In this document: one piece after another, positions 51,423 to 62,419 of the stretch | Layout of the letters: each line of letters begins with the position of its first letter | Numbering within the stretch: position 1 is the first letter of the stretch | Assembly (NCBI GenBank): GCA_013397115.1 | Contig: VWZW01004122.1 | Span: 446,834 to 510,833, forward strand | Direction of reading: 5' to 3' | Length of the DNA stretch: 64,000 bases | Source of the DNA: Edolisoma coerulescens | Taxonomy: Eukaryota > Chordata > Aves > Passeriformes > Campephagidae | Made by a program: the position numbers and the translations under genes | Notes under the pieces: model-generated | What the model was told of the DNA's origin: nothing | Databases searched by the model: none | The model's input: only the letters and a program-made list of their open reading frames with translations

Positions 51423-51742
51423 TCACAAGTCACACACATCAACTTCCATAACAGAAGGTGAGACCAGTCTGTCGATAGCATGATGCAGAGGAGAACAGAC
51501 ACAAACTTCTGACTTCTGTATAGCCTGCTGCGAGCTGCCAGCAAATCTGCAGTCGAATATTTCTGGAAGCAACAGACTGCCCATAGGCAGGTCAAACCCC
51601 ACATTACCAGCATGCAAGAGACATCCTTGTAACAGGCGTTCGAGCACAGATCTCCTTTGCAAAGATTTCTCTGGGTATGCCACGTCTGACTCATCCTTTG
51701 CAATACATTTCCCTTTCTGCCAAATGCGGACTGGGATTTCAG
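51423..51742 (-). other. 105-codon acceptor-led open segment, candidate terminal exon
   Basis: A good minus-strand acceptor (AGAGTTTTACAACTTTAG) opens a frame with two split bases that stays open for 105 codons to TGA at 51423-51425. It reads EIPVRIWQKGKCIAKDESDV, includes SLQRRSVLERLLQGCLLHAG and ends SPSVMEVDVCDL. At least five CpGs lie within it, more than expected for the surroundings. A moderate donor (GCTG then GTAATG) at 51608/51607 would shorten it to 135 bases. The residue mix is protein-like, with charged N-terminal and Leu/Cys-rich middle parts. No family is recognised. Frames of this length do arise by chance a few times in 64 kb. Confidence 0.33.
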
Positions 51743-51759
51743 CTAAAGTTGTAAAACTC

Positions 51760-54700
51760 TGTTTGTTTTATATTTGAAAAGCCTTTTATAGGGATTTGAT
51801 TTTCCTAGAATCATAAGAAGTTGCACACCTTAATGCTGCACAAGGAAATCCTTCAATTATCTCCTGAGCCTGAATTTTCCGATGCTTATTCATAGCAACT
51901 TTAGGTCACAGGCAGCCACCTACATTCCTTCAGAAAATCAGCCTTCTTCATAACAGGATGACATATTTTGAATCACTCTTGAATTCATCTTGCCTTGGTT
52001 TTGTAGCAAGCTAAGGTACTTTCTCCAAGTCACCATTTGAAGTAATGTGCTTACAATTTACAGAAATAAAGCAATGAGACCAGGAACTATACAAAGGTTA
52101 CCTTGCTTGGACTGATCTCTTATCTACACTGTTAGAAAATAACATCTTGATGTTACCAGTGCTGCACTAGGCCCTATCACTTCAGTGGATTCAATGAAAG
52201 CACAAGAGTTCATCTGGGCAGTTCATTTGCAGAAACACCACCAAGTGTTAATAAGCTGGATCCCACAATCAAGTTTAATTAGAATCACTGGGACTTAGCA
52301 TAGGTGTAGAGATCGATAATGTTGATCCACTTGTGGGCTCATAGCCTTAATGTAAAGACATAATGCATTTTGTTATTACTTCAAATAATCCAAGTTGATC
52401 TCCTCTAGAGAAATGAGGTCTGATCTTAACAGCTGGTTCTGCACAGGTAGGGCTTTCCTCTCCTCAAGGTTCCTCTGACATTAACTGGCTTAAGGCAGAC
52501 TTTTCCTCATAAGAGAAGGATGGAAAAGAAAAACAGGAGGCCATAACAGGAATGAACCTCCTTCCCCTGGAGCACTCTTTTCTCACTGACTGCAAGTCTT
52601 CCCAGGGTCCAGAATTAATAAAACAGATAGTAAGATAAAGCTTGATGCACTCCACACCTCATAACATCTGCCTACACTTAGCCCTGGGTAATAGTATGTA
52701 AACATAGAAGACAAATTTTAAGTAGAAAGTGTGCAGCAATTGCTAGGAGGGTTATGATTACATCACAGTAATCCACATAGAAGTTGTAAGACTAGTTGTG
52801 TAATTAAAAGGGTAATAAAGGAATAGTTTAAGTATACATGAAATTTGCAAGCACCACAAGAGCTAAATAAACTTACGTAGTCATTTGAGTTTTCTGTTTA
52901 TGACGTGTCATAAACTTGTCCCCTTCACTGCCACTGGTACATCAGTAAGAGCCTGAGAGCTCTCATACTCTTAGGAGCCTTTTCTTACATGGAATTCCCT
53001 TTGAGAAATCTGAGTGAAAGGCGGGTAATTAACTCCTTAGAAGTACTATGGAAAAAAGGAAAATTATCCACACTTTTGACTTTTTTTTTCAAATTTTTAT
53101 TTTCTCCTTTATGGCATTTTCTTCAATAAACACCAGCAAGTTGTTGGTCTAAGAAAGATTATTACATAAATTTATTTTTTGTCTCAAGGTTCAACCTGAC
53201 CTAGACATATTTATTCCTAAATCTATTGGAAGATGTAGTATTGGAAGCTTTATAAAACAAAGACTTCTCCTATTCCCGCAATTATTTGCAAAGCAAAACA
53301 GGAAGATGGAAAGTACTATTCTTCATTTATATACTGTTTTTTCAACATCTCCAGGCTGAAGTAAACAAATAAAGAAGGCAAAGACGTATACATTCTCCAT
53401 CTCATTTTTTCTGTGCCTCATAGTTCCAGAATTTCGTAAGGTTTTCAAAGGATCCAGCTTAGAGGTCAACTATGCAAGAGTAACACTGCTTTGTCTAGAA
53501 GTCAGGGACAACTAATGGTTACATTATTAAAAATCTGTTGTGGCTAGTGGTAGCACTTTGGGTTGGTTTTTTTTTTTAACTAATGTTGGGGCTACATTTC
53601 TTTTACATAGTTGTCTTTATTCCTAAGTGAGAGGACTTAAAATAATATCCCAAAGTAGATTTGAAGTGTGAATTTTAGCATTCCCACTTTATGAGACAAG
53701 GATTTCCTTCAAAAGGTATCAATATTACTTGAAAAATTAAATAACCTTTAGCCCTCCCCATTAACAAGGTCATTAATCCTTAGAAGTTGTTCTGTGCTTG
53801 AGAAGGTGGTGAGCTGGCCTAGTATTGCTCTGCCCCACTCACCTATTAAGAGCGCATCTAGAATCATACCCAGTTTCTTCTTTCCAAGAGTTCCATTTTG
53901 CCCACACCTAGCCGCATCTCTGCATTGTTGTCCCTCTAGACCTACATCACTAATTTAAACAAGCAAGATTAACCAGAAGCTTAAATAAGAAATTACTTTT
54001 TTCCTGGTAGAGTCTTGCCAATAATAAGTATAATATAATTAGCACCTATCTAGTGCTCTTCACATGTCAATCCTCATTTCTATATGCAGCACCAAGTGAA
54101 AGTAAGCTCTTTCTTAGGTAATATATTGGACTAGTTAGAAGTATTCTAAAAAATACATTTGATTTTGCTTACAGTATCCTGAACATTTATCTAAAGAGTT
54201 CTGCACTGTGCTTAAGGGTTCACAAGGTGTGTTTTGTACCAGAGCACTGAAAGTCTCAGCTATTCACTTTTCCAGGTCTTTGTGATGAAGACTTTAATAA
54301 CAAAATTTGAAGAACAATTAAAGGCCTTAGCCAGGAATACTGACATCAGTTTCATTCGGTTGCTTTTCTAGCTTGTTAATTGACTGCAGGGATGAGCTAA
54401 CAGAATAATGGCTGAAGAAATTGCATTCAGATATTTTAAGGCACAGGCTGAACTCAGGATTCCATATAATGCTAAATTCTCGGACTTAGGTACTCAACTG
54501 CCTTCTATTTTGGGACTCATTTGGAATGTTCCCTCTTGCTCAGTAATTCACTGTCACAGTACTTAAATGCAGAGCTACATTTGTCCAGGACTGCCTTGTG
54601 CTTTCCAGACTCTGAAGGAAAAATGATTAAGTATCAGAGATTTAGCTGAGCTAATATTGTTTTCTCAAACCAGTTTCTCTTTAGATTCCTGTGCCACTAC

Positions 54701-54880
54701 ACTTCCATCAAAGAATCTAGGACTGTGTCCTTCCAAGCTGTGTATATAACACTGGGAATACAAAAAAAGATTACAGGCCTTGTCTTGACAGGGGTAATAA
54801 TATGCTCTAGGCTACACTCAATAGGCAGGCTAGGTTAAGCATGAACCAAACCCAGCTGCCCGTTTTAGAGAGAATCTCAA
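51760..54880. other. AT-rich intron-like stretch
   Basis: No supported gene. A fragment of the ancient repeat phrase (CACTTCAGTGGATTCAATGA) is visible at about 52178-52197. Confidence 0.5.
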
Positions 54881-54888
54881 AGCTTCAC

Positions 54889-55053
54889 TAACTTTGTGCC
54901 CCAGAGAAAATTCATAGATACATGAGAGGGTGTCAACAATCTGTATTTCCTTCTGACCACATCTTGTAAACTATACATGCAAGCACATTGATTCTCCTCC
55001 TTTGCAATGGGACCAGGCAAGGAGATGAGCTGCAGTAATGGACCGCACACATG
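54889..55053 (-). other. Candidate 165-bp exon, minus strand
   Basis: A fair acceptor (CTTCATATACTTGTCAG) and a weak donor (TTA then GTGAAG) enclose 55 open codons beginning and ending on codon boundaries. The peptide starts HVCGPLLQLISLPGPIAKEE and includes SLQDVVRRKYRLLTPSH. A second acceptor 21 bases further in (CATTACTGCAG) keeps the phase. Protein-like composition and the favoured strand support it; the weak donor counts against it. Not recognised. Confidence 0.22.
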
Positions 55054-56355
55054 CTGACAAGTATATGAAGTCACTAAGTCACAGTAATCCAGTCATTTCT
55101 GATTACTTCTTTATATCCTTCAACATCTGTTCTCAAAACCAGTTCAAATGAAGTTTAAACACAGTTTGGAAACATTCTATCATGGCCAAAATGAGAAATT
55201 ATTGTATAAAAGTCTTCCTCTCCCCACCCCATTCGTACGCACTGTGCCCAAAACCGCACCGTGTGCCACACACCATTTCATGGCTGTTGACATGAGACCA
55301 CTAAAATAAGACTGCTTCATACTACTGACACTGAAGCTGTGCTAGCACAGATTTTACTGAATAACAGTCTTTCTAAAACAGTGACTTTTAGACAATCAGC
55401 AAGTAAAGTTTTCCTCTGAGCCTGTAATTGCCTGGCCACATGGAACACAAATTAGGCCACTGGCTTCACGCGGACTAAGTCTAGACATAAGTTTGAGTAT
55501 GTAGAAGACTATGAACTGTATGAAACAGCTACTTAGATATAAGTCAGTGAAACTGTAATTTCAGTAAAAATATGCATTGATACTGTAGAACTATCTTAAT
55601 ATTTCTTTTACGTGAAACTGTTTACGTGTGTTCATAAACTTCTTTTTTACTGCATGACAGCACTTCAGATTGTCAGGTTTGTTTGTCAACAGTGGAAGTA
55701 TAAGAACACTTAAAATGCTTCAAATTTGCTAGGAATAGTAGCGATAATTTAATGTTGACTTCTCCCATTCCTATTTCCTCAAAAAAACAAAGTAAAACAA
55801 CCCAACCCTCCAAAGTTTAACTTGCACTCTCAGAGCAAACAGACTACTATTGGCCATACAGAGACGCAGTAGCATATACAGAACAAATGCTGCTGATGCT
55901 TGCATGAAGTTAAATCTATCAAAAATGCCTCAGCTTATGAATTTGACATGAACTGCATAGAGTAAAGAAAAAAAACCAAACAGTTATAATTGCTTCCACA
56001 GAGCATTTTGCATTAGTCCAATTACATGAATGTAACATCCAATATTAGGTGGAATGAGAATGCATGTGGGTATAGAGCGGACAACAGAAAGCCCATGTTT
56101 ATGGATAGGTGAAAAAAAAAATCAACCCTCGACACAGGCAGGAAGCTGAAAATAAATGGTCTTGTCACATGGTGCCACGAGGAAAGAGAAACCATTTCCT
56201 CCCAGACACTCAAACCGATTTTGAAGCTGAGAAGCTTATTATTACTCTGCAGATTAACTGAACAGTGCCAACCCCCAAAAAACTCACCAAGCACCCCAAG
56301 TACAAATGTTTAGCCCTTTATACTATTAAAAACAGCATTTACAGCCCCCACTCAC

Positions 56356-56674
56356 CACAACCTCCTGGGCCACTGCTCCAGGTCCCCAGGGCGGCAGGTG
56401 GCTGCTGGAGACAAGCGTGACCTCTCCTTCCTGAGCTACCTGCCTTCGCTAACCAACAGAGGGCTTCACCTGTCTCCCGGGCCCGGGAGAGCCGAGCCCC
56501 TGCAGCCCCCAACACCAGGAACGTGCCACACGCCACCCAAACCCCGCCACCACAGGAGCAAACGACAGCATTCCCAGCACTGGAGCCTAAGGGATGGGGA
56601 AGCGCCACCAGCGGAGTGTGCAGGGAGGGAGGTGGAGAGGCGGCCGCGGGGCTGAGGGGAGCGAGGGGCTGGAG
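56356..56674 (-). other. Candidate first-exon region, minus strand, with two donors
   Basis: On the minus strand the island edge holds two donor-like sites: GAGACAG then GTGAAG at 56470/56469 and TTGTG then GTGAGTGG at 56356/56355. Either could end a first exon of a gene running left. An open frame crosses both, but the sequence is GC-rich, so frame openness is uninformative. The upstream part is lost in the assembly gap. Confidence 0.4.
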
Positions 56675-57550
56675 NNNNNNNNNNNNNNNNNNNNNNNNNN
56701 NNNNNNNNNNNNNNNNNNNNNNNNNNNNNNNNNNNNNNNNNNNNNNNNNNNNNNNNNNNNNNNNNNNNNNNNNNNNNNNNNNNNNNNNNNNNNNNNNNNN
56801 NNNNNNNNNNNNNNNNNNNNNNNNNNNNNNNNNNNNNNNNNNNNNNNNNNNNNNNNNNNNNNNNNNNNNNNNNNNNNNNNNNNNNNNNNNNNNNNNNNNN
56901 NNNNNNNNNNNNNNNNNNNNNNNNNNNNNNNNNNNNNNNNNNNNNNNNNNNNNNNNNNNNNNNNNNNNNNNNNNNNNNNNNNNNNNNNNNNNNNNNNNNN
57001 NNNNNNNNNNNNNNNNNNNNNNNNNNNNNNNNNNNNNNNNNNNNNNNNNNNNNNNNNNNNNNNNNNNNNNNNNNNNNNNNNNNNNNNNNNNNNNNNNNNN
57101 NNNNNNNNNNNNNNNNNNNNNNNNNNNNNNNNNNNNNNNNNNNNNNNNNNNNNNNNNNNNNNNNNNNNNNNNNNNNNNNNNNNNNNNNNNNNNNNNNNNN
57201 NNNNNNNNNNNNNNNNNNNNNNNNNNNNNNNNNNNNNNNNNNNNNNNNNNNNNNNNNNNNNNNNNNNNNNNNNNNNNNNNNNNNNNNCCCGCCCCGGCCG
57301 CGGCCCCGCCGCCCCGGGATCGCCCTCCGCCCGCCCCCGAGGCTGCCCGCGCCCGGAGCCGCTACGGGGGCCGGAGCTGTCGCCCTCCCCCGCCGCCCGG
57401 GGCACGGCGCTCGTCGGGGCCCGGCCCGGAGGGCTCCCGGTGGCCACCCCACGCCCCCGTCAGGGTCAGGCAAAGAGCCTCTCTCTCCCCTGGACATGGC
57501 ACCGCGCAGGGGCCGGAGCAGCTTCCTTCTTGTAGGCCTTGAACGCCGAG
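56400..57550. promoter_or_regulatory. CpG island with assembly gap, probable bidirectional promoter
   Basis: CG-dense sequence flanks the gap on both sides, including GCCCCG-rich Sp1-like boxes at 57288-57420, and decays into AT-rich DNA on both sides. The base skew is C/A-rich on the + strand to the left and G/T-rich to the right, as expected when transcription diverges from here. Confidence 0.8.
56675..57287. other. Assembly gap, 613 N
   Basis: A run of N replaces the core of the CpG island. Any reading frame drawn across it is meaningless. Extremely GC-rich first exons are commonly lost this way in bird assemblies. Confidence 1.
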
Positions 57551-59978
57551 CTTGGGAAGAGGAGAAAATGGTGCGATCAACGTTATTTGTCACACGGGAA
57601 GGGTTCTTGTCACTACAAAAAAACAATCCCAAAAGACCCCGCAACGCTGTTATGGGTTGAAAGCTCAAGGGTTAGAGATTTCCATCCCTATAATTTGACC
57701 GGTTTTGGTTGCCTGTGCAACTGCTTCCTTTTTGCTTGTCAGCTGCAAGGTTAGATGCAATTCCGGAGCTTCACTTTTGTGCTCTTATCTTTAAATGTCA
57801 GCACAACCTGCTACCTCTTCGGCTTCCTTGTTCCGAAGAAAGCTTGCTTTGCTTTTCTTTTCTTTTATTTCTTTTTTTTCAAACATACATCACTAAATCC
57901 ATGCAAGTTGTTATGTTTACCCAGGCAAAGAATGTGTCTCTGAATTTATTAGTTGGACAATGAACCCAAGTAAGAAGTCCATAAATGGAAAGTATTGAAT
58001 TTAATGCTCAAATAAAAATTAGAAAGGCATGTTTAAAAAAAAAATTATTTCCTAAATGCTGTTAAGTTCTCCTGTAATTTTGAATGTTAGAGTTGTGCTC
58101 ACTTGAATAGCAAAGGAAGAGAAAACACAACAGATGTAGGAGTCTACTTAATATTGTAGCACGTGAGATGGCTGAAGGCTAAGAATCCGTCTGAAATGCT
58201 GAACTTTAATCAGTGGCTCATGAGTGCCTAGGAAGAATCACTATGTTAATACAGACTTGATACGATGATATATAAACTGGTGAACCTGTTTGAAGTGGTG
58301 AGCTGTGTGAATAACTAACTATGGTAGTCTTTCAAGTAAGCTAAGTGGAAGCAACATTTCTGTAGAAGTACCCAAAGTGGGGCTCCGATTACTTTAAACA
58401 GAGATAAGTGGAGATTTTTGTTTTGGGGCATGGGAAGGTTTGGTTTTGGTTTTGTTTTGTTATTTTTTTCCTTGAAAGGTGAGACTGACAGTGATACTAA
58501 TTTTTAAAAAATAAATAACCCAAAAAAAAGAAAACCCCACCAACCAACCAACAACCCTAGGATGGATTAGATTCTTTGGTTGCACTGTCTCTTCCATTAT
58601 ATATGGTAACTTCTGTATCAATAAATACAGTTTCTTGCACAAGACAGAAAAGTTAAGAAGTTAACATGGGAATCCCAGTGGGGTTTTAAGCTTTGTGAAC
58701 TGCTAACTTTTAGGTATTTTTAAGAGGAACTTTCGTATCAGAAAGAGCCGCTGTAAAGGTGGTGTTTTGTTTGCGGTGCTGGGTATTAGCAGTGAAATGC
58801 AAAGGCATCCATATAGTTTTGCTTAGAATACCTCAAAACAAATTGCTCTTCATATACCTATGTGTTAAAGTTGGTTTAGTGGTCTGGTCTGAAAGTAAAG
58901 GGAACTACAGTGAAGTGTGAGATACGCCATTTCACTCATGTTTCTTCAGGAGGGAACTTCCTCAATCGTAAGAACTCTAACTTAAAAAGTGCTTATATGT
59001 GAAATGGACTTTTGCTTGCATATTGCAATCCTTCACAGAAAGATGAGGAAGTTGTAGAATTCATGGCTACAGCAAAGGTTTAAAGGGTCAAGTACATGGG
59101 TTGATCTACATCATGGGTCATGTGTGGTTTAGATGTTTTGTTAATACATATGAAAACTTACTGAAAACAAGCTAAACCCAGTGTAAATGCTAAGCTCGTT
59201 CCTGACATGGGCTCTAAAGTGAGCATCAGTCAGGGATCAATATAACACATTGCTTTGTGCTGTGGTCTGTGCTGTGTGCACCTGGTTATGACAGCCCTGT
59301 GTACTCCAGTATGCTGTAAGAAAACTCCTAGGTTGGGATGAAGTTGATAGAAGTGGATCAGTAGTTATGAATCAATTGAACGCTCCTGACAGAAAGATTG
59401 GTAGACTGTCACAACTACTGACTAACAGGATGTGAAGTGGATTCTCAGAAAATATGAAAAACAAAAGAGCAAAATAACTAGTTGCTAATAAGAAAGTGGT
59501 AAAACATAGATGTGGTACATGTACTTGTTTCAAAGGCTTAATTAAATAGGCCTTGAATAGGCCCTAGATCGCACTTCTCACAGTGAAAGTTTTGCATTTT
59601 AAATAAGTGATGCCATATCTGATAGAGCAATTTTGTATAAACCTCTGCTAGCAAATATCCACTTGATATTTCTGTCCTGCTTTTTCTACAAAATATTGTA
59701 TCCATTCTTCTGTATTTTATTTTACTTTGAACATTTTACAGACTATTAGTGGGATGTGGAAAGTAAATCTTGCTACTTAAGTTTTGGGCATTCAAGGTGG
59801 AAAATGCAACACTTATTCCTCAGTAGTTAGCAAATGCAAAATACAAAGTAAACTTGGCAGTAGGCAAATCCTCTTTTTAGTTTGTTCTGGTAGCTTCACC
59901 AGCAAAATTGCCTGATTACTAAAGATTGAAAGATTACATAAAGCCAGATTACCCTTTTTTACTTCCTTTTATCTCCAG
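57551..59978. other. Start of a probable + strand intron
   Basis: Scattered CpGs continue to about 57.85 kb, then the sequence becomes AT-rich with G over C and T over A on the + strand. Pyrimidine-only sequence at about 57847-57880 (CTTTT repeats) and GTTTT-rich text at about 58415-58470 are simple repeats. No gene is otherwise supported. Confidence 0.5.
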
Positions 59979-60013
59979 TACAGGTTCTTTAGTAGGAGGA
60001 GGAATGAGCTTGG
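59979..60013 (+). other. Candidate 35-bp exon, + strand
   Basis: A superb acceptor (TTTTTTACTTCCTTTTATCTCCAG) and strong donor (CTTGG then GTAAGAAC) enclose 35 bases. One frame, with one split base at each end, reads TGSLVGGGMSL; another reads YRFFSRRRNEL. The splice sites are among the best in the window and lie on the strand favoured by skew, but so short a segment carries no coding evidence. Confidence 0.28.
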
Positions 60014-60019
60014 GTAAGA

Positions 60020-61220
60020 ACCAGTATTGCTGATTGCCTTGCCTTCCAAAATTCTGCTGTCCTTCTCTGGGCTTGCATCCCTTAGAACTTTGTACACCAG
60101 GTAAATTAGCCTCTCCTCTCCAATGCTTGCTCTCAGGTTAATTGCACAGCCTTTAACTGTTTGCTTCCTGGTGGAAGTGGCAACTCTGTTTCTTCATAAA
60201 ATTAAACTCTAAGTTATGGTGCTGTAGGTTGTTAAATAAAGCATCCATGAAATAAAATATTGGAAATTTTTTATGTTAAAGAGTTTGGTTTGTGTTTTTT
60301 CAAACCATTATTGAAAAGGAAGGGTTTTTTGTGAAGTGTGTATGCTTTCTTAGCAGTAGTGGTAGATGTCAGCGTAGTAAATTGGTATGGCTGGGTTAAC
60401 AGAAATTATTGCTTAGTGTATTTAAGTGAAACCATTGTGTATGCACAGTGATTACGCTTTTGTACTTCTAGGTGTTCACTACCACTTCTTTTTTAGACAG
60501 TACTGTAAATCTTCTAAACTTGGGGCTTTTATTGTTATATTACAGGATTTATTTTACAAAAATTTTTGCTTCACTCAAAATTGTGTTTTGCAGCAGTGCT
60601 TGTTTAGTATCAGTGAAAAAGAGTATATTACTTGGGTTTGTTTGCTTAAATGAAATTGTTTGGTCAAGATAGAGAACTTGGGCTATGCTCAGAAAAGAAT
60701 AAGCATGTAACAAACCCTCAGTTACTTCAAATGGAAATATTAAAGGCTCTACCTGAACTTAACTTTTCAAACTCAATCATAATACGTACTTTTAATATTA
60801 CAGAACATTGTAAAAAATGTCTTTATACTGGTCAGCATAAAAGGATTTTTTAGTGGATATCTTGTTTTAATGCCCTGGTCACCTAATTTCCTAAGGTCCT
60901 ATACTTAGGGATCTTAAAGCGTAAATTTCCTGACAGGATCATGTTTAAAGGCCATGGTGAATTTTTTTTAAATAGTGATGAACAGTACCACAACTGAAAT
61001 ATATGTAAATTATGATTATATGATGGCACATCTGGTATAGTTTGTGGTTTATTTTTCCATTTCATATCTAGGACAAGAATATTTGTAAAATTAATGTCAC
61101 TGAACAATGCTTAGTGTTTTGTTAGTCTGCATGATATAAATTGGACAGTTGAGTCTGAGGTTATACAACTATGTTTTGTATATAAATGTGTATAAAACTG
61201 GGCACTTGTACTTACTGAAC
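60020..61220. other. Intron-like stretch
   Basis: No supported gene or repeat. The + strand is T-rich. Confidence 0.5.
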
Positions 61221-61221
61221 T

Positions 61222-61350
61222 ACGAGCTGGGACTGTGAAGACCTGTATTTCATTCCTGGCTTCTCTGCTCTCAGCTAGGTGACATTAGGCAGATGACTTT
61301 GCTTACTCATGTCTCAGTTTCCTCATCTTTAGAATAGAGGTAACGATGCC
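61222..61350 (+). mobile_element. MIR SINE
   Basis: GAGCTGGGACTGTGAAGACC, then CCTGGCTTCTCTGCT, then AGCTAGGTGACATTAGGCAG, then TCTCAGTTTCCTCATCTTTA match the MIR consensus in order, including the deeply conserved core around GTGACCTTGGGCAAGTCA and CTCAGTTTCCTCATCTGTA. It is in sense orientation and fairly complete through the core. MIR copies are old and rare in birds, so a well-preserved one may be under constraint. Confidence 0.85.
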
Positions 61351-61399
61351 AGCTTTTTTGGAGTTGGAAAGTACTGGGTATTTATTATTAGCTGTGGTC

Positions 61400-62290
61400 A
61401 AGTGCCTAAGGACACCGTAAAAAGGTACAAGTAACCTAATTAATCTGTTTTGAAGAGACATTGTAATTGGGCTGAACACTCAGCAGTAAGACTGCCTTCA
61501 AATAATATTCAGCTAGGACAGATTAGCTTTAAATAATTTTGAATGACTCTTGTTTCTTCAGGAGGAGTGAATGTCACATTCAGATGAAAATATCCTGAAC
61601 TAGTCAACTGCAGTTTAGAAAGGAAAATGTGTGTACAGCCACTTGTGACTTCTTAGGTCCCTACAAATGCTTTCAGAGCTGGTGGATTTAGAGAAGCACT
61701 TCAGGTTTTCTTCCATTTGTGGATGTATATCATTCTTTAAACAGTCCTCTATTCAACTCTTGTATTAGCAAAATATGCATCCTGTTCTCAGTGGAACACA
61801 AACAGTCCTTAAAATACCTTTTGGTAGGTGCATGGGTGGAGTTTTTGGTTTTGTTTTGTTTTGGGTTGGTTTTTTTTTCCATTTTTTGAATTCTGTCAGT
61901 CTGCCTGTTAACATAGGAACTGGTATATGATGTAGACTTGTATACATTTGACTGAACTTTCTTTATCAGAGCAGCCGTCTTTTTAGGACCCAGATCTGTT
62001 ATTTTAACTCAAAATAAATTATTAGTGATGGCTAGTAGAAAATAGAGTAATAGCTCTTCTGGAAGAGTTTTATACATTGTGAAGGTCATTCATTACAATG
62101 TAACCTGAAATCTGCAGTAGAGTTAACTAAATAAATATGTCCTTTACATTGGGAAACAGTGGTTTAATGTTGGGATTAAGAATTTCTTCATCAACGCCTC
62201 AATGCTGAATTAGAGACTAAGACCTCTACTTAGATTCAGAGTAACGAAGTCTGATACGTATTTTATGTGTTCAGTGGAGGGCTCAGTCTG
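61400..62290. other. Intron-like stretch
   Basis: No supported gene. A GTTTT-rich simple repeat lies at about 61846-61880. Confidence 0.5.
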
Positions 62291-62295
62291 CTTGC

Positions 62296-62334
62296 TTTTT
62301 TTTTTTTTTGTCAGGGGAGGGGCCAGTTTTCTTT

Positions 62335-62367
<33 letters not shown>
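62296..62367. repeat. Two poly(T) tracts, about 14 and 31 T
   Basis: T runs at about 62296-62309 and 62337-62367 flank a short G-rich piece (CAGGGGAGGGGCCAG). The longer run ends in TTTTGCTTTTGCTAG, which is itself an ideal splice acceptor for the + strand. Confidence 0.95.
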
Positions 62368-62370
<3 letters not shown>

Positions 62371-62378
62371 TTTGCTAG

Positions 62379-62413
62379 AAATCACTTGCACAACTGGTAC
62401 AAATTGGTTGATG
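62379..62413 (+). other. Weak candidate exon after poly(T), + strand
   Basis: The acceptor (poly(T), then GCTTTTGCTAG) is ideal; the donor (GATG then GTAGGC) is moderate, with a stronger one (CCT then GTAAGTG) at 62456. One frame reads NHLHNWYKLVD with one split base at each end. Too short to judge. Confidence 0.15.
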
Positions 62414-62419
62414 GTAGGC

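Noticed and set aside
56466..57668. Frames of 286-400 codons on both strands through the CpG island
   Set aside because: They exist only because the 613 N are counted as coding. The flanking peptide text is Pro/Arg/Gly-rich translated island sequence.
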